Assembly: GCF_011516755.1 (NCBI RefSeq)
Contig: NZ_WOSY01000013.1
Coordinates: 1 to 64,000 of the forward strand
Origin: Acetobacter conturbans
GTDB lineage: Bacteria > Pseudomonadota > Alphaproteobacteria > Acetobacterales > Acetobacteraceae
Direction: 5' to 3'
DNA length: 64,000 bases
In this document: in pieces, positions 34,881 to 42,987 of the stretch
Position numbering within the stretch: position 1 is the stretch's first letter
How the letters are laid out: every line of letters begins with the position of its first letter
Made by a program: the position numbers and the translations under genes
The notes under the pieces: model-generated
Told to the model about the DNA's origin: nothing
Databases searched by the model: none
Seen by the model: only the letters and a program-made list of their open reading frames with translations

Positions 34881-36409
34881 AACTGTCCGGATGTTTTCAG
34901 ATCCTGATCCAGACAGTCAGCCGCTATCCAACCCGACATCAAAGCCATCGGCATGCCCGCTCCGGGATGGGTGGCCCCACCAGCCAGATAGAGCCCGGCG
35001 ACCTCTTTCGACCGGTTTGCGGGTTTGAAGGCCCCATTGATCCGACCGTGACTGGCCAGCCCGTAGATGGCACCTCTCAGTGGAGAGTATCGCTCATGAA
35101 TATCCTGCGGCGTGAGGTGATGTTCGACACGGATGCGGTCTTCCAGATCCGGCATGCCACCGCATCGTTTGAGCTTGTCGAGAATAACTTGTCGGTAGTG
35201 AGGGAAAAGATCCTGCCAGTTCTGACCAGCGTGAATCCATGGTGTGTGAACCAGAACATAAAGTGCCTCACCGCCCGGAGGAGCGACACTCGGATCTGTT
35301 TTTGAGGGGGCCGCGAGATAGCATGTCGGGTCGGGTGCGGGGATGCCCTTGTTGTAGATGCTATCAAACTCGTCCTCAGGATCACGGGAGAAGACGAAAT
35401 CGTGATGGGCGAGATGCTCATAGGCCCGGTCAAGACCAAGATAGAGCACAACGCCTGAGCAGGCCGGCTTGCGTCGTCCCCATTTCTGCTCGAATTTTTT
35501 CGTCGGAACATCATGCAGAAGCTCACGCATCGTACGCACACTGTCCATGTTCGATATGACGGCATCGGCTGCCAGATGTTCACCTGTTTGCGTCTCGATT
35601 CCGCATGCCCTTTGGTTTTTCATCAGGATTTTGCGAACGCGCGTTTTTGTACGGAATGCCACGCCCAGTTCTGTGGCGAGTTGCACCAGTGCTTCGGGGA
35701 CGGCTCGTGTTCCGCCCATGGGATACCAGATACCGTCATGCATCTGCATATGGGCGATGCCGAGCAGGACGGCAGGAGCCGCGAAGGGATTGGAACCGAC
35801 ATATTGCGTGAGGTGATCAAGCATTTGCGCGGCCTGAGGGTTCTGGATGCGTTTACGGATTTCCTTCGCAAACGTCGAATCCATTCTCAGTCGCAGGACG
35901 TCCCGGAGCGTGCGCAGTGTGAAGCTTGAGCCAAGATCAAGAGTGTCTTCGATCCCTCCGACTGATTTCCAGAAGAAGAACTTCTCCGATATGTCATGCA
36001 GATTGCGACTGGCGGCAATCAGATCACGATACCCCTCCCCATCCCCAGTGCAGAGTTCTTCCAGAACCTGCACCATGTTTTCAACATCCTGCTGCAGATC
36101 GATCTGATTGCCATCTTCAAAAAAACAGCGCCACTGTGGATCAAGGCGACGGAGATCCAGCCTCGCGTGCATGTCCGCACCGGCTTCCTGGAAAATGCGT
36201 TTCAGCACACGGGGAATGGTCAGGATGGTGGGTCCCATATCGAACCGGTACCCGCCTTCACGCCATTCCGCTGCCTTGCCGCCCAGCCAGTCATTGGCCT
36301 CGATAACTGTCACATGATGCCCGCGTGCTGCCAGAGTACAGGCTGACGCCAGCCCTCCCAGACCGGATCCGATGACAATGACAGATGCTTTCTTTTCAGG
36401 AGAGGGCAT
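34877..36409 (-). CDS. crtP: CrtI/CrtN/CrtP-type carotenoid flavoprotein (second)
   Basis: A 510-residue FAD enzyme of the phytoene-desaturase superfamily. Dinucleotide fold VIVIGSGLGGLASACTLAAR, VIEANDWLGGKAAEW, GYRFDMGPTILTIP, and the C-terminal GLYLAGGATHPGAGMPMALM signature. Because a sister gene lies directly upstream, this one may be the oxidase that turns a terminal methyl group into an aldehyde (CrtP/CrtNb role), feeding the aldehyde dehydrogenase. Which of the two is desaturase and which oxidase cannot be settled by eye; the symbol is tentative. Overlaps its neighbours on both sides. Confidence 0.75.
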   Translation of the reverse strand: MPSPEKKASVIVIGSGLGGLASACTLAARGHHVTVIEANDWLGGKAAEWREGGYRFDMGPTILTIPRVLKRIFQEAGADMHARLDLRRLDPQWRCFFEDGNQIDLQQDVENMVQVLEELCTGDGEGYRDLIAASRNLHDISEKFFFWKSVGGIEDTLDLGSSFTLRTLRDVLRLRMDSTFAKEIRKRIQNPQAAQMLDHLTQYVGSNPFAAPAVLLGIAHMQMHDGIWYPMGGTRAVPEALVQLATELGVAFRTKTRVRKILMKNQRACGIETQTGEHLAADAVISNMDSVRTMRELLHDVPTKKFEQKWGRRKPACSGVVLYLGLDRAYEHLAHHDFVFSRDPEDEFDSIYNKGIPAPDPTCYLAAPSKTDPSVAPPGGEALYVLVHTPWIHAGQNWQDLFPHYRQVILDKLKRCGGMPDLEDRIRVEHHLTPQDIHERYSPLRGAIYGLASHGRINGAFKPANRSKEVAGLYLAGGATHPGAGMPMALMSGWIAADCLDQDLKTSGQL

Positions 36410-38018
36410 GGGCGGGGGTTTTCCGGAAGAACTTGTTGAGCGAACGAGGGCGTTCAGGCGTGAAATCGCGGATCAGAAGGTCGCTGCTAATCCGCGCGCC
36501 TTCGAAAATGACGGGTAAGCCACTGCCGGGATGGGTGCCGCCGCCCACCAGATAGACATTTTTGACGTCCTCGAAGCAGTTATGAGGGCGGCGATGCAAC
36601 ATCTGGCCGAGGTTGTGGGCAAGGTTGAACACAGCACCTTTGTGAACGGCGTAAGTGTCTTCCCAGTCTGCCGGTGTCACAATCTTTTCGAAACGGATAC
36701 GTTCCTCGATGTCCGTAAAACCAGCCTTTTCCAACCGAGCCATGACAAGCTTCCGCGCTTCTGCCCGGGTCTCGTCCGTCCATTCCAGACCGCCATCGCG
36801 CAGGTGTCCGACTGGCATCAGGACATAGAGAGTCGAGTGCCCGTCCGGAGCCTGCCCCGGATCAGTGACGCACGCATTCTGCACGTAGAGAGAGGCTGCT
36901 TCAGAAAGAGACGTCCCGGCCTCGATCTCGGCGAAGTTGCGGTCGTAGTCCTCAGCCAGAAAGATCGTGTGATGCCCGTGGTTCGGCAGGGTGCCCTCAA
37001 TGCCGAGATACATCATGAATGTTGAGCAGGAGTATTTTTTCCGTTCCAGAACACGGTTGGTCCATCGCTTGCGTTTGCGGTCCGGGATCAGGCGGTTCAT
37101 CGCCTGCGCGAAATCCGCGTTGACGACGACTGCATCAGCCTTCTGTGGCCCTTCATCTGTCTGGACCCCGACAGCGCATCCGTTTTCAGTCAGAATTTCA
37201 CGGATGGGCGTATTCAGGCGGATTGTCGCCCCCAGTCCTTCCGCAGCGTTGCGCAGTGCCTCCATCACGGCAGCCGTCCCGCCGACGGGGTGATAGATGC
37301 CGTATTCATGTTCCATGAAGCTCAGGATTGTGAAAAGGCTCGGGCATCTGTAGGGCGACATGCCAAGATATTTGCTTTGGAAAGAAAATGCGAGGTGGGT
37401 TTTCGGGTTTTTGAAATACCTAGCAAGATCCTTGTCCACTGAAGACATCGGTCGCAGCATGGGAAGTGCGCGCAGCATATCGGGCCGCAACAGATCAAGC
37501 ACCGAATTGAAAGGCCGCCGCAGGATAGGAACGAATTTCCGGAATTTCTTGCGGTTGTCAGCGACGAACTGTCGCACGTTGCGTGCGTCGTGCGGATCAA
37601 TCCGGGAAACTTCTCGTTCGAGTGCCTCAATACAGGAATTCAGGCGCAGCGTAGGGCCTTTTTCAAATGCGAGGTCATAATGTTCCTCCAATCGCTTTAG
37701 CGTGATGGTGTCTTCCATGTATAAGCCGCACCGGGAGAAAATATCCTTCAGGATTTGCGGATAGAGGAAGAAGGTCGGCCCTACATCAAATCGGAAGCGG
37801 CCAGCGTCTGTTTCAGCGTCGATGGCCGATGACCGTCCGCCCACGCAGGCATGTCGTTCAAACACAGTAACATCTGCCCCGGCATGAGCCAGAAGCATCG
37901 CGGACACGAGACCACCTGGGCCTCCTCCCACAACAGCGATGTTCCGCGATAAAAGTGGGAGGGCACGATCCGGCCTTCCGAGTTTCCCGCGCGCCGCAGC
38001 ACGTGCTTCAGTTTCCAA
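36396..38018 (-). CDS. crtN: CrtN-like diapophytoene/squalene desaturase (first gene of operon)
   Basis: A 540-residue flavin-dependent desaturase. NIAVVGGGPGGLVSAMLLAH and VTVFERHACVGGRSSAI bind FAD; GRFRFDVGPTFFLYPQILKD and YGIYHPVGGTAAVMEALRNA are conserved in CrtN/CrtI; the C-terminus has NVYLVGGGTHPGSGLPVIFE. It carries an N-terminal extension of about 25 residues before the Rossmann fold. In Methylobacterium-type C30 pathways such an enzyme desaturates squalene or diapophytoene. Assigned as desaturase because it is first in the operon; specificity is inferred. Confidence 0.78.
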   Translation of the reverse strand: METEARAAARGKLGRPDRALPLLSRNIAVVGGGPGGLVSAMLLAHAGADVTVFERHACVGGRSSAIDAETDAGRFRFDVGPTFFLYPQILKDIFSRCGLYMEDTITLKRLEEHYDLAFEKGPTLRLNSCIEALEREVSRIDPHDARNVRQFVADNRKKFRKFVPILRRPFNSVLDLLRPDMLRALPMLRPMSSVDKDLARYFKNPKTHLAFSFQSKYLGMSPYRCPSLFTILSFMEHEYGIYHPVGGTAAVMEALRNAAEGLGATIRLNTPIREILTENGCAVGVQTDEGPQKADAVVVNADFAQAMNRLIPDRKRKRWTNRVLERKKYSCSTFMMYLGIEGTLPNHGHHTIFLAEDYDRNFAEIEAGTSLSEAASLYVQNACVTDPGQAPDGHSTLYVLMPVGHLRDGGLEWTDETRAEARKLVMARLEKAGFTDIEERIRFEKIVTPADWEDTYAVHKGAVFNLAHNLGQMLHRRPHNCFEDVKNVYLVGGGTHPGSGLPVIFEGARISSDLLIRDFTPERPRSLNKFFRKTPAHALS

Positions 38019-38578
38019 ATCAACTCTCTATTTTGATGGGGTAGATTGAGCGGTGCTTCTCGGACATTTATCTAGGCGGAAGCCTTCTGGAGGCCGTTAC
38101 CTGCCTCACGACGCCATTTGCGGCACAGAAATTCGACATTCAGACACTCAAAGTTATTTCGGACCGAATTTGTGGAGCGGAGGAGGTTTTCAGAAAACCT
38201 TTCCTGCGAAACGCAACCTGGTTCTCAGGGCTGGGGCACGGGTGCCTGCACACCGCGCGGGTTCATGAGAATCATCGAACGAACCATAATAAGCGGATTG
38301 TGAGTCTGCTTGGCCGGTACTGTGTCTGCGTCGCTCCGGTTGGCAGCTTATATGAGACGCCCCTTCAGAGCATTCCCGGGACAAGAGTTGATTCGGTAGA
38401 GCGGATTGTTCCGACAACGATAACGCACATAATGATCGTTCCCTTATACGGCACAGATAACCGTGGAGTATGGCAGGGTCGTTCGACCCATTTTTCCTCA
38501 CAGTGCCGAATAGAGCCTAGCATTCAGATTCTGGATCGTGGATAATCGAGCGTCCCAGAATCTTTATCAGGCGTCCAG
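38019..38578. promoter_or_regulatory. Divergent spacer between carotenoid operon and AraC regulator
   Basis: No gene recognised in 560 bp on either strand. It must contain the promoter of the leftward carotenoid operon and of the rightward regulator. AGCGGATTGT occurs twice in direct orientation (38292-38301 and 38400-38409, 108 bp apart), which would suit an AraC-family protein that binds direct repeats. No sigma-70 box is convincing by eye. Confidence 0.4.
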
Positions 38579-39487
38579 ATGGATCCCCTCTCCCAAACGA
38601 TTGCCGCTTTAAGACCGCAGGTGCTGACATGGCGTGTGCTGGAACTCCACACACCGTGGGCAATCAGATTTCCATCGGCAGATCTCATCTGTTTCGGACA
38701 GATCCTTCAGGGCTCCGCGACAGGCCAGTACGGGGATGGCACTATAATAGACGTCGAAGCTGGCGATTTTCTACTTCTGCCTTTTCCTTCAACATGGGTG
38801 ATGCGCTCTGAAGGTGAGGCGCATCCGACGGATTTCAGATCCTTAATTTCAGAACCGTCGCATGAGTTGTGCAGCACGCCCGCGCCTGTCGTGACGCGTC
38901 TGATCACCGGCGCTTTCGTGTTCGGTCATCCGAGCAATGAAATGCGTGACAGTCTGTTTTCCCGCGTGGTCCACATCCGGGGGGAGGATGTTGAGGCCCG
39001 GCGCATTGGTTCTGTTCTCAAGCTATTGGGAGAAGAAGCAGAAGCGGATCGCCCCGGTCGCTCTCTGGTTCTTGAACGTCTGCTGGAAATCATGCTTGTT
39101 GAAGTTCTGCGCTATCGTGGCCAGTATTCTACCGACAATCAGTCTGGATTGCTGGCGGGACTGGAAGACCCCCGGATTGGGGCCGCGTTGCGCCTGATCC
39201 ACGCGCATGCTGACAAATCCTGGACGGTCCAGATGCTTGCGCGCGAAGTGGGGATGTCCCGATCGGCATTCGCCAGAGATTTCATGCAACGTGTGGGTGT
39301 TGCTCCAATTACATATCTCATGAACTGGCGTATGAATATTGCGAAATCGGCGCTGAAGGCATCGGATGAAACCGTTGTCGAAATCGCGGAGCGGATTGGA
39401 TATCAGTCGGTCAGCGCCTTCAGTTCCGCTTTTACGCGGATGACCGGAATGGCCCCCACGGTCTATCGCCGAACTGATACATGTTGA
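38579..39487 (+). CDS. AraC-family regulator, cupin type
   Basis: A 302-residue regulator. N-terminal cupin-like sensor (VLELHTPWAIRFPSADLICF, IIDVEAGDFLLLPFPSTWVM), then two HTH units: WTVQMLAREVGMSRSAFARD and TVVEIAERIGYQSVSAFSSA with FTRMTGMAPTVYRR. This is the AraC_binding_6/cupin_6 group often adjacent to oxidoreductase genes. Divergent from the carotenoid operon and the only intact regulator next to it, so it is the best candidate for pigment control. Confidence 0.9.
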   Translation: MDPLSQTIAALRPQVLTWRVLELHTPWAIRFPSADLICFGQILQGSATGQYGDGTIIDVEAGDFLLLPFPSTWVMRSEGEAHPTDFRSLISEPSHELCSTPAPVVTRLITGAFVFGHPSNEMRDSLFSRVVHIRGEDVEARRIGSVLKLLGEEAEADRPGRSLVLERLLEIMLVEVLRYRGQYSTDNQSGLLAGLEDPRIGAALRLIHAHADKSWTVQMLAREVGMSRSAFARDFMQRVGVAPITYLMNWRMNIAKSALKASDETVVEIAERIGYQSVSAFSSAFTRMTGMAPTVYRRTDTC

Positions 39488-39905
39488 GAATTTAGAAACG
39501 TCTCGTCAGTTGTGGCTGATGATGGTGGTTACGTACTACGGCAGAGAGGAGTGTTGATGCCAGCTTGTGGGAGGGTATCGAGATGCCTCGGAACTGTTTC
39601 AGTCTGGCGCAGAATCGTTCGATGATGTTTGTTTTTCTGCAAAGGAAGAAACTGATTTTCTTTGGATTGAAAATAGTTCTTTTTTGGCGAAACGACAGGA
39701 ATGCTTTCCTGTTTTTCAAGCTTTTCGATGAGTGGGTCTGCGTCATAAGCCTTGTCAGCGATGAACGCGTTCGAATCGGTTTCATCCAGAAGAGGCTCTG
39801 CTTCGGGGATCCCGCTCTTTGGCTCGGTGGTAGCGCGTCGGATGGTTTTGCGCTAGCGGACGCAAGGGTATTCACCGCAAATCCACCTAAAATGCGCTCC
39901 GCTTA
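39488..39905 (-). pseudogene. IS5-family transposase remnant (C-terminal part)
   Basis: Leftward frames give IADKAYDADPLIEKLEKQ and, after a frameshift, FFLCRKTNIIERFCARLKQF followed by KLASTLLSAVV. These are the DKxYD and N-I-I-E-R-F-F segments of the DDE domain of IS5-type transposases. The N-terminal part is absent and reading frames are interrupted. It abuts a second, oppositely oriented relic at 39976. Confidence 0.78.
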
Positions 39906-39975
39906 GTCCACTCCGTGGTCATGATCCATTGATTTTTGGTGGGATTTTGATTCAGGCTCCGTGAGGAAACTGAAA

Positions 39976-40221
39976 ATGAGTGATCTGTATTGGTTGACGG
40001 ACGAGCAGATGGTCCGGCTGGAGGCTTGTTTTCCGAAGAACTGCGGCAAGTCTCGGCTTGATGATCGTCGTGTGTTGAACGGGATTATTTTCATCAATCG
40101 CAATGGTCTGCCCTGGCATGATGCTCCGAAAGAGTATGACCTACACAGGACACGTTGCAATCTCTTGGGTGCAAGGGGCGTCTTCGCCCTGATGATGGAT
40201 GGGCCTCGTGGCTGGAAGTAG
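39976..40221 (+). pseudogene. IS5-family transposase remnant (N-terminal part)
   Basis: MSDLYWLTDEQMVRLEACFP, then RLDDRRVLNGIIFINRNGLP and WHDAPKEY, followed by GVFALMMDG, is the DUF4096-type N-terminus of an IS5-family transposase. The frame ends at 40221 without the catalytic DDE domain, so this is a truncated relic. It faces the opposite way to the C-terminal relic on its left, so the two cannot be halves of one undisturbed copy. Confidence 0.82.
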
Positions 40222-40283
40222 CTGAACCTCAGACTGTCAGTGAATCAAGTCACATTTTCAAACGCAAGCGCAAGTCGGTTAAC

Positions 40284-40356
40284 CGATCGTGCGCCTGGAT
40301 ATCTCTGTGGTTCTATATGTATAACCCACTCTGATACACTATAAGGCGCACGATCG
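40284..40356. repeat. 73-bp nested inverted-repeat element
   Basis: CGATCGTGCGCC (40284-40295) and GGCGCACGATCG (40345-40356) are perfect 12-bp arms. Inside, GTGGTT (near 40308) and AACCCAC (near 40323) can pair with one bulge, giving a stem within a stem. It lies just past the stop of the leftward permease and beside the IS relics. It may be a long terminator, an operator or a small non-autonomous repeat. Confidence 0.55.
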
Positions 40357-40368
40357 TAGATGTTGCTG

Positions 40369-41844
40369 TCAGGCAAGTTCCTTGAGAGCTTCAAAACGTG
40401 TAGGGTATTTGATCTTCATGTGACTTGCGAGGACATAACCCGTCGCGAACGTCACGATGACCAGAAAGCCGATGGCCCAGGCTGCGACAGAAGCGTTGTC
40501 ACCTCCGATCAGGGCGGGGAGGTTTGCAATCGCGATCCACAGGCAGGTCAGCAAGCCAATCAGGCCACCGATCGGAGCGAAGAGTGTGTGCCACAGGTTA
40601 CCCACTCCTTTGTTGCGGACATTGAAGAACACAAGAACGGATACACAGGTCATGGACAGAATGGCCATGTAGCCCAGCGTGCCGGCTGTTGCCCCCCAGG
40701 CGTAGATCTGGGTGACCGGATCAAGGCCGAGCGCAAGCAGGATGAGCAGCCCCAGAAGCGACGTGGAGGTCTGCACGAGTGATGAAACGTGTGGGGACGA
40801 ATGATTGCCGTGCACACTGGAGATTGAAACTGGCAACACGCCGTAGCGGGACATGATGTACTGGTAACGCACTACCACGTTGTGGAGTGCAAGGATGCAG
40901 GCGAAAAGGCTTGTAACCAGAAGCACATTGACAATGTCTTCGCTCACCTTGCCCATATAGGAGCGGATGAGGATGAGATACATGTCGCCAGTGTGTTCGT
41001 TGGCCATGCGGACGACGTTGTCCAGCCCGAAACCACCAACCTCGCACCACATCGAGATGACATAGAAGAGGCCCACGCCGAATACCGCCGCATAGGTAGC
41101 GCGTGGAATGGTGACATCGGGGTTGTGCGCTTCCTCGCGGAAAATGACAGTCGATTCAAAGCCGATGAAGCAGTAGATGGCGAACATGACGCCCAGCCCG
41201 GGGGAACCGGACAGGGCGGCATGGATCGTGAAAGGGGCAATGGGCAGCGCGGATGCGCCTTTTGTCGCTACGATCACGAGATCGGCCAACAGGACGACAC
41301 CCACTTCCAGAACGAGTGCCAGACCGAGAAAGCGTGAACTCATCTCGATGTGTCGATAGCCTAGAAAACCGACTACCATCACGACCACGATGGAAAGCAG
41401 CCACCAGGGGATCGAAATCGCGAAAGCATTGCGCAGAAGTTCGCTCAGCGTATAGCCGATATAGGCTTCCAGTGCGATGACGATGAATGTGTAGGAGGCC
41501 GCCGCCATGGTGGCGGAGGCAAGTCCCACCTGCCGCCCCAGCCCTTTCTGGATGTAGGCATAGAAAGCGCCCGCGTTCGTTACGTAGCGCGACATGAAGA
41601 CGAAACCGGCGGTGAACAGGTACATGATGAGCGTTGCAATCGCAGCGTCCAGAGGGGCTGCAATGCCGTTGCCCATGGCGATGATGAGGGGGCTATTTGC
41701 CGCCATGACGGTCAGGGGCGCGGCGGCGGCCACGACCATCATGACGATAGACGTTACGCCAAGATTTCCCCGCAGGCCGGTGGGTGGCGTTGCGGATGGG
41801 GGTGGCGTTGCGGATGGGGGAGGCGTTGCAGTGTCCTTCATCAC
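40369..41844 (-). CDS. APC-superfamily amino acid/amine permease
   Basis: A 491-residue inner-membrane importer with about 12 helices. Begins, after a PPPSAT repeat tail, with GVTSIVMMVVAAAAPLTVMA (the APC helix 1 region), then NAGAFYAYIQKGLGRQVGLA and FIGFESTVIFREEAHNPDVT, the helix 6 to loop signature of APC transporters. Downstream in the same direction as the aminotransferase and kinase genes, so it probably imports their substrate, an amino acid or amine. ATG 41844 or 41841 are both possible. Confidence 0.9.
   Translation of the reverse strand: MMKDTATPPPSATPPPSATPPTGLRGNLGVTSIVMMVVAAAAPLTVMAANSPLIIAMGNGIAAPLDAAIATLIMYLFTAGFVFMSRYVTNAGAFYAYIQKGLGRQVGLASATMAAASYTFIVIALEAYIGYTLSELLRNAFAISIPWWLLSIVVVMVVGFLGYRHIEMSSRFLGLALVLEVGVVLLADLVIVATKGASALPIAPFTIHAALSGSPGLGVMFAIYCFIGFESTVIFREEAHNPDVTIPRATYAAVFGVGLFYVISMWCEVGGFGLDNVVRMANEHTGDMYLILIRSYMGKVSEDIVNVLLVTSLFACILALHNVVVRYQYIMSRYGVLPVSISSVHGNHSSPHVSSLVQTSTSLLGLLILLALGLDPVTQIYAWGATAGTLGYMAILSMTCVSVLVFFNVRNKGVGNLWHTLFAPIGGLIGLLTCLWIAIANLPALIGGDNASVAAWAIGFLVIVTFATGYVLASHMKIKYPTRFEALKELA
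41785..41826. repeat. Tandem 18-bp coding repeat in the permease N-terminus
   Basis: GGCGTTGCGGATGGGGGT-type units repeat in tandem, encoding PPPSAT-PPPSAT-PP at residues 8-21 of the permease. This looks like slippage-prone DNA lengthening an unstructured tail. No regulatory effect can be inferred. Confidence 0.7.
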
Positions 41845-41950
41845 GATCTTCCTTCATGCAAACAGGAGGATTGAGGATTCTCCATTAATTCTTTTATTGA
41901 GGTGTATTTATATTTCGATATCGAAATTATATGGGCGTGCGATGACGACA

Positions 41951-42973
41951 TCAGGCATCTTCCGTTTCACGAGTCAGGCAGGATAGAAACGTGCCCTCGA
42001 GATAATCCTTTGCCATGATAAGAGACTGCTCAAGAAAGCCCGGCTCAAGCGCGCGGGCTTCAGCGGAGTGTTGATGTGTGGTGAACCACCCGACCATCAG
42101 AAGCCGACGTAACATCAGGAGCGTCGGCACGATCCTGATGTCCGCATTAGAGAGGGGCCGCAGTTGCTGGTAGCCGCGTAGCCAGGATGTGGTGATGGCT
42201 TCGATGCCCTCGCAGCATTCCATGAATGTGCAGGCGCAGGCTAACTCGTACATGTGCCAGCCAAAACCGCAGTCATCGAAATCGATGATGAAGGTTTCGT
42301 CTCCATTGCGCAGGATATTGGTCAGTCGCATGTCACCGTGCAGAAGCCCCCACCGCCTGAGTGGCTGCCCGTAATGCTCAAGTTCCGTCCGAACTTTGCG
42401 GTCGGCGGCATCAAGAAGAGCTGTCTGCTTCTGTGTCATATTGCAGGTATGACGCCAGCAGCCCCACATGGCCTGTTCGCCAATCGCGATATCCACATCC
42501 CAGACAGGTCGCTGCAGGTTATTCAGCTCAGCATGGGTGGACGTGTAGTCGTGGAGTTGAGCGGAGATACGCCCCAGCTCATGAAACTCCTCGGGCAAAC
42601 GGTCTTCGGGGGGCATCCGGCCCGCCTGATATGCGAAAAGGACAGCGTGCTGTTCCCGCTCTCCGTTCCCTGTGCAGCTCAGTGTATCTCCTGCCTGCGT
42701 GGTGAGAATTGCTGGTGTGTGCAGCACATCGTCTTTGCGCAGTCGTTCGATGAAAGTGATTTCCGAGCGGATATCGCTGACACTCCGATAATACGGCCGA
42801 TGCAGCCGAAGGATGAAAATCTCTCCTTGCGGCGTATCGATCCTGTAGACGGCATTTTCCGAAAAGCTGAGCAAAGACCAGTCTGAGGCGGGATCAATGC
42901 CATAGAGCGGAAGGAAGGAGGCGACATTTTCATGCCAGTTCCACGAGGTCTGCTGCCAGGCACGTGCGGTCAT
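41951..42973 (-). CDS. APH-fold phosphotransferase (small-molecule kinase)
   Basis: A 340-residue aminoglycoside-phosphotransferase-fold kinase, of the branch that includes homoserine kinase type II and hydroxylysine kinase. Seen: AVYRIDTPQGEIFILRLHRP (nucleotide site), the catalytic loop GLLHGDMRLTNILRNGDETF, and the metal-binding IIDFDDCGFGWHMYELA. ATG 42973 has AGGAGAA upstream. It follows the class III aminotransferase gene by 14 bp. A kinase/PLP-enzyme pair of this type is known for hydroxylysine and ethanolamine phosphate; the substrate here is unproven. Confidence 0.85.
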   Translation of the reverse strand: MTARAWQQTSWNWHENVASFLPLYGIDPASDWSLLSFSENAVYRIDTPQGEIFILRLHRPYYRSVSDIRSEITFIERLRKDDVLHTPAILTTQAGDTLSCTGNGEREQHAVLFAYQAGRMPPEDRLPEEFHELGRISAQLHDYTSTHAELNNLQRPVWDVDIAIGEQAMWGCWRHTCNMTQKQTALLDAADRKVRTELEHYGQPLRRWGLLHGDMRLTNILRNGDETFIIDFDDCGFGWHMYELACACTFMECCEGIEAITTSWLRGYQQLRPLSNADIRIVPTLLMLRRLLMVGWFTTHQHSAEARALEPGFLEQSLIMAKDYLEGTFLSCLTRETEDA

Positions 42974-42987
42974 GGGGCATTCTCCTC

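Noticed and set aside
38053-38545. Several 60-100 codon frames in the carotenoid/AraC spacer
   Set aside because: Overlapping frames on both strands with mixed composition and no motif; a regulatory spacer is the simpler reading.
41785-41826. Tandem 18-bp repeat as a CRISPR or regulatory repeat
   Set aside because: Only two and a fraction contiguous copies, in frame within the permease and encoding PPPSAT units.
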